DNA of 64,000 bases from Spiroplasma_E sp902809815 (GTDB lineage: Bacteria > Bacillota_I > Bacilli_A > Mycoplasmatales > VBWQ01). The translations under genes and the position numbers were made by a program. The stretch is taken from positions 372,001-436,000 of the forward strand of contig NZ_OZ034992.1 of assembly GCF_964030925.1 (NCBI RefSeq), written 5' to 3'. This document shows, one piece after another, positions 22,463-31,716 of this stretch (positions within the stretch are counted from its first letter, which is position 1; each line of letters opens with the position of its first letter). The notes beneath the pieces are model-generated. The model had not been told where the DNA came from. It made no database searches and was given only the letters and a program-made list of their open reading frames with translations.

Positions 22463-22717
22463 TTAATCACTTCTACATCAATCACAAACATATCCAAATG
22501 GTTTTGTATAATCCAAATGTTCATCAATATCATAATCATCTTCAAATTTTCTAATATCATGTTGTTCTGCTTCTAATTCTTCTGTTTTAAAGCGATAAAG
22601 CATTTGGATTTTGTCATCTTCATATAATTCATTACATTCAACACATCTTTTTCTTCTTTTTTTAATTTTTTTATCAATCTTTCTTAGTGCTTCATAATCA
22701 AGAATTTCTATTACCAT
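22463..22717 (-). CDS. 84-aa zinc-finger-like early protein
   Basis: First gene of the early operon. Basic N-terminus ('KIDKKIKKRRKRC') with CVEC near residue 25 and CDWC at the end, a possible split four-cysteine zinc site. An acidic middle region lies between them. The A copy has one extra Glu compared with B and C. Likely a DNA-binding regulator, inferred from layout. Confidence 0.6.
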
Positions 22718-22732
22718 AATAATCCTTTCCTA

Positions 22733-22766
22733 ATATGTTCTGTTGCTTCTAGCATAAAGAACATAT
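22733..22766 (-). promoter_or_regulatory. Leader hairpin upstream of the early operon
   Basis: Perfect 9-bp inverted repeat ATATGTTCT/AGAACATAT with a 16-nt loop, ending just before the ribosome site of the first early gene. Conserved in B (30169-30202) and C (57689-57722). Either an operator or an RNA hairpin controlling translation. Confidence 0.55.
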
Positions 22767-22984
22767 ATTTTGATTTTTAGGTTATTAATAATACTACTAT
22801 TCGTTTTATTAATTCCATAAAAACTGGGCTCAAAAATAAATTGTGAAATTTTAAAAAACATTAAGGCATTCGATTCAATATTTATTTAATTTATGTTTAA
22901 TAAATTAATATTTTAATTGAACCGGCACCGCTTAATTTTTTTTACAAGTTTGAAATTTATTTTCTCGCCCAAAAAAATTTTCAA

Positions 22985-23039
22985 AAAAAAATAAAAAATA
23001 AAACCAACACTTGCTCACTGGAGAGTGGCAAGGTTGGTT
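22985..23039 (-). terminator. Terminator of the conserved non-coding block
   Basis: Arms AACCAAC-CTTGC-CACT pair with AGTG-GCAAG-GTTGGTT across 23002-23039. On the minus strand it is followed by a T-rich run. In element C the AGTG arm is GGTG, which keeps pairing as a wobble. Confidence 0.7.
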
Positions 23040-23046
23040 AAATAAA

Positions 23047-24203
23047 AGACATATTCCGTAATTAAATTTTTTAAAAGTCAATTAATAATTTTAAAATTTA
23101 TTTTATAATTTTGTTATTAACAATAAATTTAGAAAAGTGTTGATAAAAATGATTTTTGAAAATTTAAAAAAATTAAAAAATGAAGAATTTTACAGATATT
23201 TTGGTATAAAACGTTTTCATTTTAATGAAATGTTAGAAAAATTAATTGAAATAGAAAAATTAGAAAAAAATAAAGGTCGAAAAAATAAACTTTCAGTAGA
23301 AGAAAGATTAATGATGACTTTATTATACTGAAAAGAATATTATACTTTTTTTCAAATGAGTATTAAATCTAAAATGAGCCCATCAAGTTGTTTTCGAAAT
23401 ATTACTTGAGTAGAAAATAAACTTAGTAACCACAAAGATTACCAATTTTTAAAAGAAAGATATAAATTAAAAATTGATAAAAAACAAGAAAATTCAAATG
23501 AATTTCAATTTTATTTAATTGATTCAACTGAGATTGAAATTGAAAGACCAACTAAAAAAAACTACAGTTAGAATATTTTTCTGGTAAAAGTTGAATGTAT
23601 TCTATAAAATTTTAAATTGTATATGATTTTTTTAATAAAAAAATTGTTGATATTTTTGCTGATAATGGTAAAGTGCATGATTTTCAAATATTAAAAAATT
23701 CAAATCTTGAATTTTCAGAAAAAACAATAATTATTGGTGATTTAGGATATCAAGGTATACAAAATATTTATAAAAATACAATAATACCAATTAAAAGAAC
23801 TAAAAATAAAAAATTAACTAAACAAGAAAGAAAATACAATAAGATTGTATCTAAAATTAGAATTAAAGTTGAACATGTCTTTGCTTGATTGAAAAGATTC
23901 AAAATTTTAGTAAATAAATGTAGAAAATCTAAATTTAGACTTATGTACTTAAGATTTAACTTACTTTGTGAAATTTTTAATAAAATAAAACCATTAAAAT
24001 AAAAAAAATATTAAAAATATTTTTTTAAAATTTAAATTTTTATCGAGTTAATATAAAAATATTATTAACAATTTTTTGTTTAAAATGTAAACTCATTTTT
24101 TAAACTATTTTTTCAAAAAATATTTATTTCTATATTCAATAACACTAAATAGTTTTAAAACAATTTTATTGACAATTAATTAAATTTAATTACGGAATAT
24201 GTC
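23047..24203. mobile_element. IS5-like element, copy 1
   Basis: 1157 bp with ends AGACATATTCCGTAATT and AATTACGGAATATGTC. A TAAA target duplication (23043-23046, 24204-24207) is confirmed by the uninterrupted sequence in C. It sits between the non-coding block and its terminator. Confidence 0.9.
23149..24002 (+). CDS. IS5-like transposase made by -1 frameshifting
   Basis: The first ORF (23149-23571) has an HTH_Tnp_4-like region ('LSVEERLMMTLLYWKEYYTFF') and the first Asp ('LIDSTEIEIERP'). It stops just after an A8 run (at about 23553-23560). A -1 slip there joins it to the second ORF ('LEYFSGKSWMYS...'), which carries the other catalytic residues (D in 'IIIGDLGYQG', E in 'RIKVEHVFAWLKRF'). 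The fused product is 284 aa. The other copy in this window has the same break, so programmed frameshifting is more likely than decay. Confidence 0.8.
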
Positions 24204-24207
24204 TAAA

Positions 24208-24526
24208 GAATAGAATTAATACAATAGGTCCCTACAACAGGTCTATATATACTAGTTTCCAATTCGCTCCCACCCCAAGAATTACCATTTAATGGTTAGT
24301 ATATTTTATTAGGTATCACTCCACTTTTTATTTATCCATGCAAGTCCACATGCTAGCTACTATTTTTAACAACTGTGTTGTAGTTCACTGTTTTAATTCC
24401 CTAACACGTGTTGATAATAGCGTTAAAGATGGTTATTAATTATTAACTTTCTCCTACTTGGTCACTGCGTGTAGTAGATATTTAAAGGTTGCTAATAATA
24501 AAAATTTTAAAATTTTACAATTACAA
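24208..24526 (-). ncRNA. Candidate structured RNA of element A
   Basis: Non-coding block conserved in A, B and C, with several short inverted repeats (for example accatt/aatggt). It is bounded by the hairpin at 24527-24555 and by the terminator at 22985-23039, from which the IS5-like insertion now separates it. No ORF. This copy carries about 60 extra bases near 24440-24500. Role unknown. Confidence 0.4.
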
Positions 24527-24555
24527 AAAAAGACAAGATTATTTCTTGTCTTTTT
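24527..24555. terminator. Bidirectional terminator near the element end
   Basis: aaaagacaag attattt cttgtctttt, with A-run and T-run on either side; conserved in B (29603-29633) and C (58256-58285). Confidence 0.75.
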
Positions 24556-24741
24556 CCTTGATAATAATTTTAATTTAACTTACAAAATGTATCTTTTATT
24601 TTTTTTAAAATACGTCGAATATTAAATTTAAGGGTTAAAGAGAGTAATTTTGTCTAATTTTCATTATTTTTCAAATAATTCATTTTTGGAAATAAGTTAC
24701 TAATATGATAATTAATTATTTCGTAACTTTGACAACCACCC
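24556..24741. other. Conserved end region of element A
   Basis: No gene. Closely matches the end regions of B (29410-29602) and C (58286-58474), and ends in the right terminal repeat TTTGACAACCACCC (24728-24741). Likely holds transposase binding sites. Confidence 0.6.
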
Positions 24742-24841
24742 GTAAATTTATTCTTTCAATAAAAACTAAATTTTCTTTTATTTTATTTATTTTTTTCTTA
24801 GTTTTTCTTTGTTTAATTTCCATAAATAATTTTTTTAACAT
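24742..24841 (-). pseudogene. N-terminal part of the gene split by element A
   Basis: ATG at 24841 after GAAAGG, then 33 codons of a Lys-rich helix ('MEIKQRKTKKKINKIKE'). Removing element A and one 9-mer joins it in frame to 'LLIEKIENFKINF' at 6029 and below. This shows where A inserted. Confidence 0.65.
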
Positions 24842-25001
24842 TATCTTTTTTCCCTTTCAATTTATTTTATTAAAAATATGCTTCGTATCATAACTACTAA
24901 TAGATAATAGAAACTTTGTTTCTTATTGCAGTTAAGTTTTGGTTCATAGTCAACAAATGAGTTTTTAGTTGATATCTATCAATAATATAAATAACTTATT
25001 T

Positions 25002-25886
25002 TTATAATGAAGAGTTGTTATTTATACTTGTTAAAGATTGATTTGAAAAATGTCCTAATTCCATTGAATTAATTTTATCAATATTTAAATTTGATTCGAT
25101 TTTTTTATCTAAATTTAATTTTCCATAAATAGCTAAACTTAAAACATCATTGCACATGCCTAAAATAGTTTTATTTACAAATTTGGCAGTAATTGTTTTT
25201 TCAGCAATAGAACCATCTCCACCACCTTTGTAGGGCTTATTTAAATCTAAATTCATATTTGTTAAATCAATTCCATACAAATGTCATTCTTTGGTACTTA
25301 TTTTGTTTGAATAATGTTTACCCAAATAATAAATTTTTGCTTTTGTATTATTAATATCAATATTAGCTTCTTCTTTCATTTCATTTATTACTGTGGTGTT
25401 AAGATCTTTTTTTTCTACTCCCCCAGTAATAGTGCTATATTCACTAATTTGTTTATTTTTAAATAACGGATTATTTTCTTTAACTAGTAAATAATAATAT
25501 TCATTATCTTTTAAAACATAAGGTAATATTGCAACACCTTTATTATTAGTTCAAGGCTCTTCAACACCACAGTAAAAGTCTTCTTTAATTAATTTTACGA
25601 AAGTAGTTCCTTCATTTGTACATGTACCATTAAAAAATGTTGAATTTTTTAAGTTACTATTAATATTTCTTTTTTTATGTTTTTTATGACGATGTTTATG
25701 ATTAAAAATTTCGGCTTGTTTTAAATTAATTGGTAGTTCTTGTAAATTGGTTAATGATTCTTGTAAAGTTGTTGGGTTAGTTAATGATTTTATTGGCATA
25801 GATTGTACTTTTTGTTTTTCATTATGAAATAATGGAATAATTAATATTCATAATTTAAATAAAAAACTTGGATTAAAATATTTCAT
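25002..25886 (-). CDS. Exported Nudix-like protein
   Basis: 294 aa, ATG 25886 after GGGGTG. The N-terminus is a hydrophobic export or anchor segment ('FLFKLWILIIPLF'). A His/Lys-rich patch follows ('NHKHRHKKHKKR'). At about residues 150-175, 'ITGGVEKKD...INEMKEEANI' resembles a Nudix box (GX5EX7REUXEEXGU), but the Arg is Asn and the spacing is off by one. Nudix enzymes hydrolyse nucleoside diphosphate derivatives; activity is doubtful with these changes. Chromosomal, downstream of the gap-pgk cluster. Confidence 0.5.
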
Positions 25887-26188
25887 TTTAACACCCCTTT
25901 CAAAATAATAATTATTAATAAAAATATATCTAAAATTATGTATTTATTTTAACATTTTTTTATTTTTCTTAGGATATTTGCTTTTATAATGCTTTGATAA
26001 TAATAAACATGGTATATAATTTAAAGCAAGATTACTATACTTTTGTAAATGAAATTTAAATGTATATTATAGTTTTATCGCTATAATTACTAGGTTTATT
26101 TTTGGTTTGTATTTTAGATAATAGAAATTTATTTAATAATCATTTATTAATAAAAATTAAGTTTAAATTTAATTAAAAATAATAAAAA
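25887..26188. other. AT-rich intergenic region
   Basis: No ORF or clear motif seen on either strand apart from the leader of the downstream exported protein. Confidence 0.5.
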
Positions 26189-26226
26189 AAGTATCAATTT
26201 TTACCACAAGTGTAAATTTGATACTT
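26189..26226 (-). terminator. Terminator after the pgk unit
   Basis: Stem aagtatcaa/ttgatactt extended by an imperfect inner stem (ttttac/gtaaa), with T-rich flanks. It lies 22 nt beyond the stop of the membrane protein. Confidence 0.75.
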
Positions 26227-26248
26227 AATTAAAATAAAATTATTTTAA

Positions 26249-26905
26249 TTAAAACATTAAATCAGAAAATGGAAAACAAGATTTAAATAGGGCAATATAT
26301 TTAATAGTTTTTTGTTCATTATAATTTAATTCTGTATTTAATGTCATTAATTGCTTACGAAATTTTTCATAAAACATTGTTCAAAATAATCAACTCATAG
26401 TAATAATAAGTAAGCTAAGGAAACTAAAAATTGCTAAGATTTCCTTGTTAATATTATTATTTTGAATTGGAATGTAATATAATAAAGCACAAATAATAGT
26501 AATAATAACACCATTTATAAAAAATAAATTAATAATTGGTAGAGCTAAATTACTTCATTTTTGAGAATTATTTTTTCACTTAATAACAAGTACACTACTT
26601 AAAGTTTGATATTTATTTCAAGTAGTAGTTTCATTAAAATCACGACTTTTTAATTTTAAAATATTTTTTTTAAAATTATAGTTAAGATATTTAAAAGTAA
26701 ATTTACTTTTAAATATTTGACAATTAATATTTTCATTGGATAATGCTTGTTGATAGCTAGGTTTTAATTCAGTATCATTTTTTTTAGTTTTTAAAATAAT
26801 AATTAATCAAAAAATAAATTGGAATAATTGAAATATTAAAACCATCGTAATTAAAAATAAACTAATAAGAATAAAAACACTTGTTGTTTGATCTTGAGTA
26901 ATCAT
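26249..26905 (-). CDS. Hypothetical membrane protein downstream of pgk
   Basis: 218 aa, starting nine bases after the pgk stop, so probably cotranscribed. One membrane segment is at residues 10-37 and a pair lies at about 130-180 ('VIITIICALLYYIPI', 'ILAIFSFLSLLIITM'), with a basic cytoplasmic region between. Family not recognised. Confidence 0.7.
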
Positions 26906-26914
26906 ATATTTTCA

Positions 26915-28105
26915 CTATTTATTTTCTATAGCATTAATACCAGGTAAATCCTTACCTTCTAGATATTCTAATGAAGCACCTCCACCAGTTGAAATATGGC
27001 TAAATTTATTTTCATATCCAAATTTAACTGCTGCTGCTGCACTATCACCACCACCAATTAGTGTAAATGCACCTTTTAATTGTGAAATAGTTTTACAAAT
27101 ATTTTTTGTTCCATTAACAAAGTTACTCATTTCAAAAACTCCTAATGGTCCATTTCAAAAAACAGTTTTAGCATTAATTAAAGTATTTTCAAATAATTTA
27201 ATTGTTTTTGGACCAATATCCATTCCTTCATATCCATCATCAATGTTTTCATTATTAGTAATTTTACCTTTGATATCCTTAAATTCCGGAGCAATTACAA
27301 AGTCAATAGGTAGTATTAATTTTTCTTTTCCTAATTCAATAATTTCTTTAGCAATATCAATTTTATCTTTTTCTAATAATGAATCACCAATTTTATAATT
27401 CAATGCTTTCATAAAAGTATAAGCCATACCGCCACCAACAAGAACTTTATCAGCTTTTGTTAATAATTGTTTGATAACATCAATTTTATCTGATACTTTA
27501 GCACCACCAAGTACTGCTATAAAAGGATGTTCTGGATTAAGGGTGATTTTATTAAGCATTGTTAATTCTTTTTCAATTAATAAACCAACACAACTATTTT
27601 TGATATTAGTAGCAATACCAACGTTAGATGCATGAGCACGGTGTGCAGTACCAAAAGCATCATTAACAAATACATCACCTAAATGTGCTCAATATTTACC
27701 TAATTCGGGATTATTAGTAGATTCTTTATTACCATTTAAATCTTCAAAACGAGTATTTTCTATTAAAAGTAATTCTTTGTTTTTAAGATTATTAATAGCT
27801 GTTTCAAGATTTGTACCACGAGTTTCATTAATGAATATTACATTTTCTTTTAAGATTTCACTTAGTCTTTTTGCAACGGGCGCTAAAGTATTCTTCGCTT
27901 TATCAGCTTCAGATTTAATTCTTCCAAGATGTGATGACATGATTATTTTTGCATCTTGATTTTGTAAATACTTAATAGTTTCGATGCTTGCTTTTATTCT
28001 TGTATCATCGGTAATTTTACCATTTTCTAATGGTACATTGAAGTCAAAACGAACAATAACTTTTTTATTTTTAAAATCAAGATCCTTTAATGTTTTTTTA
28101 TTCAT
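26915..28105 (-). CDS. pgk: Phosphoglycerate kinase
   Basis: 396 aa, full length. Converts 1,3-bisphosphoglycerate and ADP to 3-phosphoglycerate and ATP in glycolysis, a main ATP source for mollicutes. Visible signatures: 'VIVRFDFNVPLENGKITDDTRI' as two parts, 'MSSHLGR', 'LGGAKVSDK', 'VGGGMAYTF', 'WNGPLGVFE' and the C-terminal 'GGGDSAAA' and 'STGGGASLE'. Start ATG 28105 is behind GGAGATG. It lies downstream of gap but behind a terminator hairpin, so it probably also has its own transcription start. Confidence 0.98.
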
Positions 28106-28163
28106 ATAATTTTCATCTCCTTTTTTCATATTATAATTTTAATATATTTTTAAAGCTATTAAT

Positions 28164-28198
28164 AAAAATGCATCTTGTAATTGGTAAGATGCATTTTT
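28164..28198 (-). terminator. Terminator between gap and pgk
   Basis: aaaaatgcatctt/aagatgcattttt with an 8-nt loop and T-run, 34 nt past the gap stop. Confidence 0.8.
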
Positions 28199-28231
28199 GT
28201 AGTTTAATATTTTAATTAAACTATTTAAAAA

Positions 28232-29239
28232 TTATTTTAGCTTTGCTAAGTGTATTACTGTTCTTACTAATTGCGATACATATGACATTTCATTATCATA
28301 TCAAGCAAAAACTTTAACAATTTGTTTGCCTTCAACTTCAATAACTTTTGTTAATGTTGCATCAAAAATTGAACCAAAACTTGAACCAATAATATCAGTT
28401 GAAACAATTGGATCTTCATTATAAGCAAATGATTCGCTACTATGTTTTTTCATTGCTGCATTAACTTGTTCAACAGTAACATTTTTCTTTAATTCAATTG
28501 TTAAATCAACAATTGAACCAGTAATAATTGGAACACGCATTGCTGAACCATCTAGTTTTCCTTTAACAGAAGGGATAACTAAACCAATAGCTGCAGCAGC
28601 ACCTGTAGCTGCAGGAACAATATTAGACATAGCACTACGTCCTCTTCTAAAATCTGAATGTTCTAAGTCTAGTAAACGTTGGTCATTAGTTGCAGCATGA
28701 ACTGTTGTCATTCATCCCTTAATAATTCCAAATTCTGATTCTAGAGCATGAACAACAGGAGCAAGACAATTAGTAGTACATGAAGCACCAGAAATAATAT
28801 TATCAGTACTTTTTAGAATATCATGGTTAACATTATAAACAATAGTTTTTAAGTCTCCTTTAGCGGGTGCTGAAATCACAACTTTTTTAGCTCCAGCATC
28901 AATATGTGCTTGTGCTAATTCTTTTGTTGTAAAACGTCCAGTTGCTTCAATTACGATATCAACATCATTGGCTTTTCATGGTAATGCTTTTGGGTCTTTT
29001 TCTTGACAAACTTTAATTATTTTACCATCAACATTAATAGTATTTTTTGATTTGTCTGCTTTGATTTTTCCATGTTTTCAAGTTCTATGTGCTGAATCAT
29101 ATTGTAATAGATATGCTAGAGCTTCTACATTTCCTAAATCATTGATAGCAACAATATCAATTTCTTTTTTGTCAAATAATTGACGAAAGGCAAGGCGGCC
29201 AATGCGCCCAAATCCATTAATTGCAATTTTAATTGCCAT
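28232..29239 (-). CDS. gap: Glyceraldehyde-3-phosphate dehydrogenase
   Basis: 335 aa, full length. NAD-dependent step of glycolysis making 1,3-bisphosphoglycerate, used next by Pgk. NAD-binding 'INGFGRIGRLAFR', catalytic Cys in 'SGASCTTNCLAPV', catalytic His region 'TVHAATNDQ', and C-terminal 'WYDNEMSYVSQLV' are all present. Ribosome site AAAGGAGTGA precedes ATG 29239. Element B has inserted about 170 bp upstream, leaving the promoter intact. Confidence 0.98.
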
Positions 29240-29294
29240 TATTAAGTCACTCCTTTTATGTGTTTGTTTTTTATATTGATTAATGACTAAGTAT

Positions 29295-29330
29295 ATTATA
29301 AACAAATATTGTTAATATTTGTCATAAAAT
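29295..29330 (-). promoter_or_regulatory. gap promoter with palindromic operator
   Basis: On the minus strand a TATAAT -10 box (29295-29300 complement) is preceded by ACAAATATT-aac-AATATTTGT, a perfect 9-bp inverted repeat (29302-29322). The palindrome fills the spacer down from a TTATGACA -35-like sequence. A regulator bound there would block polymerase. Confidence 0.55.
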
Positions 29331-29400
29331 ATGGATTTATTTATAAAACATTTATTTTATTAGTAAATTATTTCCTTTATTTTAATTATAGTTTTCATTA

Positions 29401-29409
29401 TTTTATTTT
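29401..29409. repeat. Target duplication of element B, left
   Basis: TTTTATTTT directly before the element end; the identical 9-mer occurs at 58936-58944 directly after the other end. Confidence 0.85.
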
Positions 29410-29602
29410 GGGCGGTTGTCAAATTTACGAAATAATTAATTATTATATTAGTAACTTATTTCCAAAAATGAATCATTTTAAAAATAATGAAAATTAGACA
29501 AAATTATTCTCTTTAACCCTTAAATTTAAATTTATATTCGACGTATTTTAAAAAATATACATTTAAAAAATAAAATAAAAATTATTCTCAAACTTATTAA
29601 GG

Positions 29603-29633
29603 AAAAAGACAAGAAATAATCTTGTCTTTTTTT
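29603..29633. terminator. Bidirectional terminator near the end of B
   Basis: aaaaagacaag aaataat cttgtctttt with A-rich and T-rich sides; isolates the non-coding block from the chromosome. Confidence 0.75.
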
Positions 29634-29950
29634 GTAATTGTAAAATTTTAAAATTTTTAAGAACCCTCTTTAACACTATTATCAACAAGTGTTAGGGAAC
29701 TAAAAAAGTGAACTACAACACAGTTGTTAAAAATAGTAGCTAGCATGTGGACTTGCATGGATAAATAAAAAGTGGAGTGATACCTAATAAAATATACTAA
29801 CCATTAAATGGTAATTCTTGGGGTGGGAGCGAATTGGAAACTAGTATATATAGACCTGCTTAGGGAACCTACTATATTAATTCTATTCTTTATTTAACCA
29901 ACCTTGCCACTCCCCAGTGAGCAAGTGTTGGTTTTATTTTTTATTTTTTT
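29634..29950 (+). ncRNA. Candidate structured RNA of element B
   Basis: About 300 nt with no ORF, conserved in A, B and C and bounded by terminators. Internal pairings include aacact/agtgtt, ctac/gtag, accatt/aatggt and a GC-rich 'cttggggtgggagcg' segment. The 3' end is the strong hairpin at 29896-29933 followed by a T-rich run. Candidate roles are packaging RNA, regulatory RNA or an origin-linked transcript. Not matched to a known RNA family by eye. Confidence 0.45.
29896..29950 (+). terminator. Strong terminator of the non-coding block
   Basis: AACCAAC-CTTGC-CACT-cccc-AGTG-GCAAG-GTTGGTT type stem (with small bulges) followed by TTTTATTTTTTATTTTTTTT. Confidence 0.75.
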
Positions 29951-30168
29951 TGAAAAATTTTTTGGGCGAAAAAATAAATTTCAAACTTGTAAAAAAAATT
30001 GAGCGGTGCCGGTTCAATTAAAATATTAATTTATTAAACATAAATTAAATAAATATTGAATCGAATGCCTCGATTTCTTTTTAAAATTTCACAATTTATT
30101 TTTGAGCCCAGAATTACTAGAATGAATAAAACGAATAGTAGTATTATTAATAACCTAAAAATCAAAAT
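29951..30168. other. Conserved leader region upstream of early genes
   Basis: No ORF. Contains an imperfect hairpin aattgagc-ggtgcc-ggttcaatt (about 29998-30020) and repeated caaaattt/aaataaatttc-like motifs. Conserved in A and C. Likely carries the early promoter and other cis-acting signals. Confidence 0.5.
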
Positions 30169-30202
30169 ATATGTTCTTTATGCTAGAAGCAACAGAACAT
30201 AT
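30169..30202 (+). promoter_or_regulatory. Leader hairpin before the early operon
   Basis: ATATGTTCT/AGAACATAT inverted repeat with a 16-nt loop, then the ribosome site AGGAAAGG. Confidence 0.55.
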
Positions 30203-30217
30203 TAGGAAAGGATTATT

Positions 30218-30469
30218 ATGGTAATAAAAATTCTTGATTATGAAGCACTAAGAAAGATTGATAAAAAAATTAAAAAAAGAAGAAAAAGATGTGTTGAATG
30301 TAATGAATTATATGAAGATGACAAAATCCAAATGCTTTATCGCTTTAAAACAGAATTAGAAGCAGAACAACATGATATTAGAAAATTTGAAGATGATTAT
30401 GATATTGATGAACATTTGGATTATACAAAACCATTTGGATATGTTTGTGATTGATGTAGAAGTGATTAA
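30218..30469 (+). CDS. 83-aa zinc-finger-like early protein
   Basis: B copy of the first early gene. Basic N-terminus, CVEC near residue 25, acidic centre, C-terminal CDWC (Trp read from TGA). Likely zinc-binding regulator. Confidence 0.6.
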
Positions 30470-30471
30470 TT

Positions 30472-30990
30472 ATGCAAATAGAATTTAAAAAAGAACAAAT
30501 TGTAAAAGATAGACCACAATCTATTCTTATTGATTATGGTGAATATAAATTACAATGTCCAAAATGAATGGTTAAAAATAATAGTTTTATTGCTGATGAT
30601 AAATATACATATTGAGTTTTTAATTTAGAAAATATTAAAAGAGAATTAAGTGGTAATGAATTAATAAAATTATTAGAGCCATATATTAAAGACCAAAAAA
30701 TAACTGTTAATAAACCAACTGCTCCAAAAGAATATTATCTTAATGATATAAAACTTGAACCATTAACATTTTATGAACAGCATAATAGTTGATTTATGGG
30801 TGAAATAACTGATAACAAAACTAAAATTACTAATCCTTGTTTTAAATATAACATTACGTGAGAAGAGAACAGAAAAGGTTTTAAAATAAATAATCAATAT
30901 AAACATGATGATTTACCAACTAATTATATAGTTACTTCCTATAAAGAAATTTCAACTCATAATGAAAAAGTATTTTTGTTGAACATGTAA
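30472..30990 (+). CDS. 172-aa early protein, unknown
   Basis: Starts two bases after the preceding stop and overlaps the next gene by 29 nt. Soluble, aromatic-rich; same as the A copy at 21942-22460. No motif recognised. Confidence 0.55.
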
Positions 30991-31132
30991 ACAACATAAA
31001 TTAGATTATTTATTCTTTAATACTAATAATATAAAAACAAGAAAATATTTTTTAAGAGATAAAAATAGTAAAGCAATTTGTTATGACTGTATTTTAAATA
31101 TTAGGTTAAGTAGGAGGTATAAATATGAATAA
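30962..31132 (+). CDS. 56-aa zinc-binding early protein
   Basis: CWTC and CYDC pairs, basic C-terminus. Overlaps both neighbours, which indicates translational coupling. Confidence 0.55.
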
Positions 31133-31250
31133 AGAAAAATTAATTACTGAATTAAGAAATAGTATATATCTTGGGAAAATAGATACATGTTGTTCTGGAA
31201 ATCTAAATAAAATAATTATAAAAATTAAAAATGGTGAATTTTATTGATAA
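31125..31250 (+). CDS. 41-aa early peptide
   Basis: ATG at 31125 has AGGAGG upstream, inside the previous gene. Contains TCCSGN. Stop forms a TAATG overlap with the RuvC-like gene. Confidence 0.5.
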
Positions 31251-31714
31251 TGCAATATGAATTAATTATTGGTATTGACCCAGCAGGAATAGGTAGTAAT
31301 GGAATGGTTATATATTCAAGTGAAACTAATAATATTGTTTTTAATGAAACATTTAATACATTAACTGTTTTATGAACTAAAAATATGTATAAAGAAAAAA
31401 TGCAATTAATTAAAGAAAAATTTATTGATAAAAAAATATTAGTTATTGTAGAAAATTTCTTTTTAAGTTCAAAACAATTATTAACTAATCCATTAGCAAC
31501 ACCTAAAATTATTGGTGCATTAATGGTATTAGTACAAGATGTTTTCAACTGAGATTATCTAGAAAACCACCCAAAAAATAAAAATAAAATAACAAATTAT
31601 AAAGGAAATATAAAATTAACAAAACATGAACAAGATGCTTATAAGCATATTCAATATTATTTAAAAAATCATAAAAAAATATTAATTTTTGATAATTATT
31701 TAAGGAAATTATAA
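31250..31714 (+). CDS. RuvC-like Holliday junction resolvase
   Basis: 154 aa, nearly identical to the A copy. Acidic residues in 'GIDPAGIGSNG', 'VIVENFFL' and 'KHEQDAYKH'. RNase-H-fold nuclease expected to resolve branched phage DNA. Confidence 0.65.
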
Positions 31715-31716
31715 AA

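Larger units (their letters stand above)
6040..24741. mobile_element. Transposable prophage-like element A
   Basis: 18,702 bp including an IS3-family copy and an IS5-like copy; about 16.4 kb without them. The left end is GAGAGATTGTCAAAAATCC and the right end, read inward, GGGTGGTTGTCAAAGTTACG. It splits one gene (5366-6039 plus 24742-24841). The flanking 9-mers TAAAATTTT and GTAAATTTA are similar but not identical, so the duplication is imperfect or mutated. Order from the left: two-membrane-segment protein, UPF0236 transposase, cargo, late genes (minus), early genes, non-coding block. Confidence 0.85.

Noticed and set aside
6040..24741. Identity with the filamentous Spiroplasma viruses of the SpV1 type
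   Set aside because: No recognisable SpV1-type replication or coat gene set; the genes here fit a capsid with portal and fibre.
6031..24750. Perfect target duplication for element A
   Set aside because: TAAAATTTT and GTAAATTTA differ at three of nine positions; reported only as imperfect.
29634..29950. Retron, tmRNA or RNase P RNA
   Set aside because: No reverse transcriptase next to it, no tag-peptide frame and no recognisable RNase P core; left as an unassigned candidate RNA.
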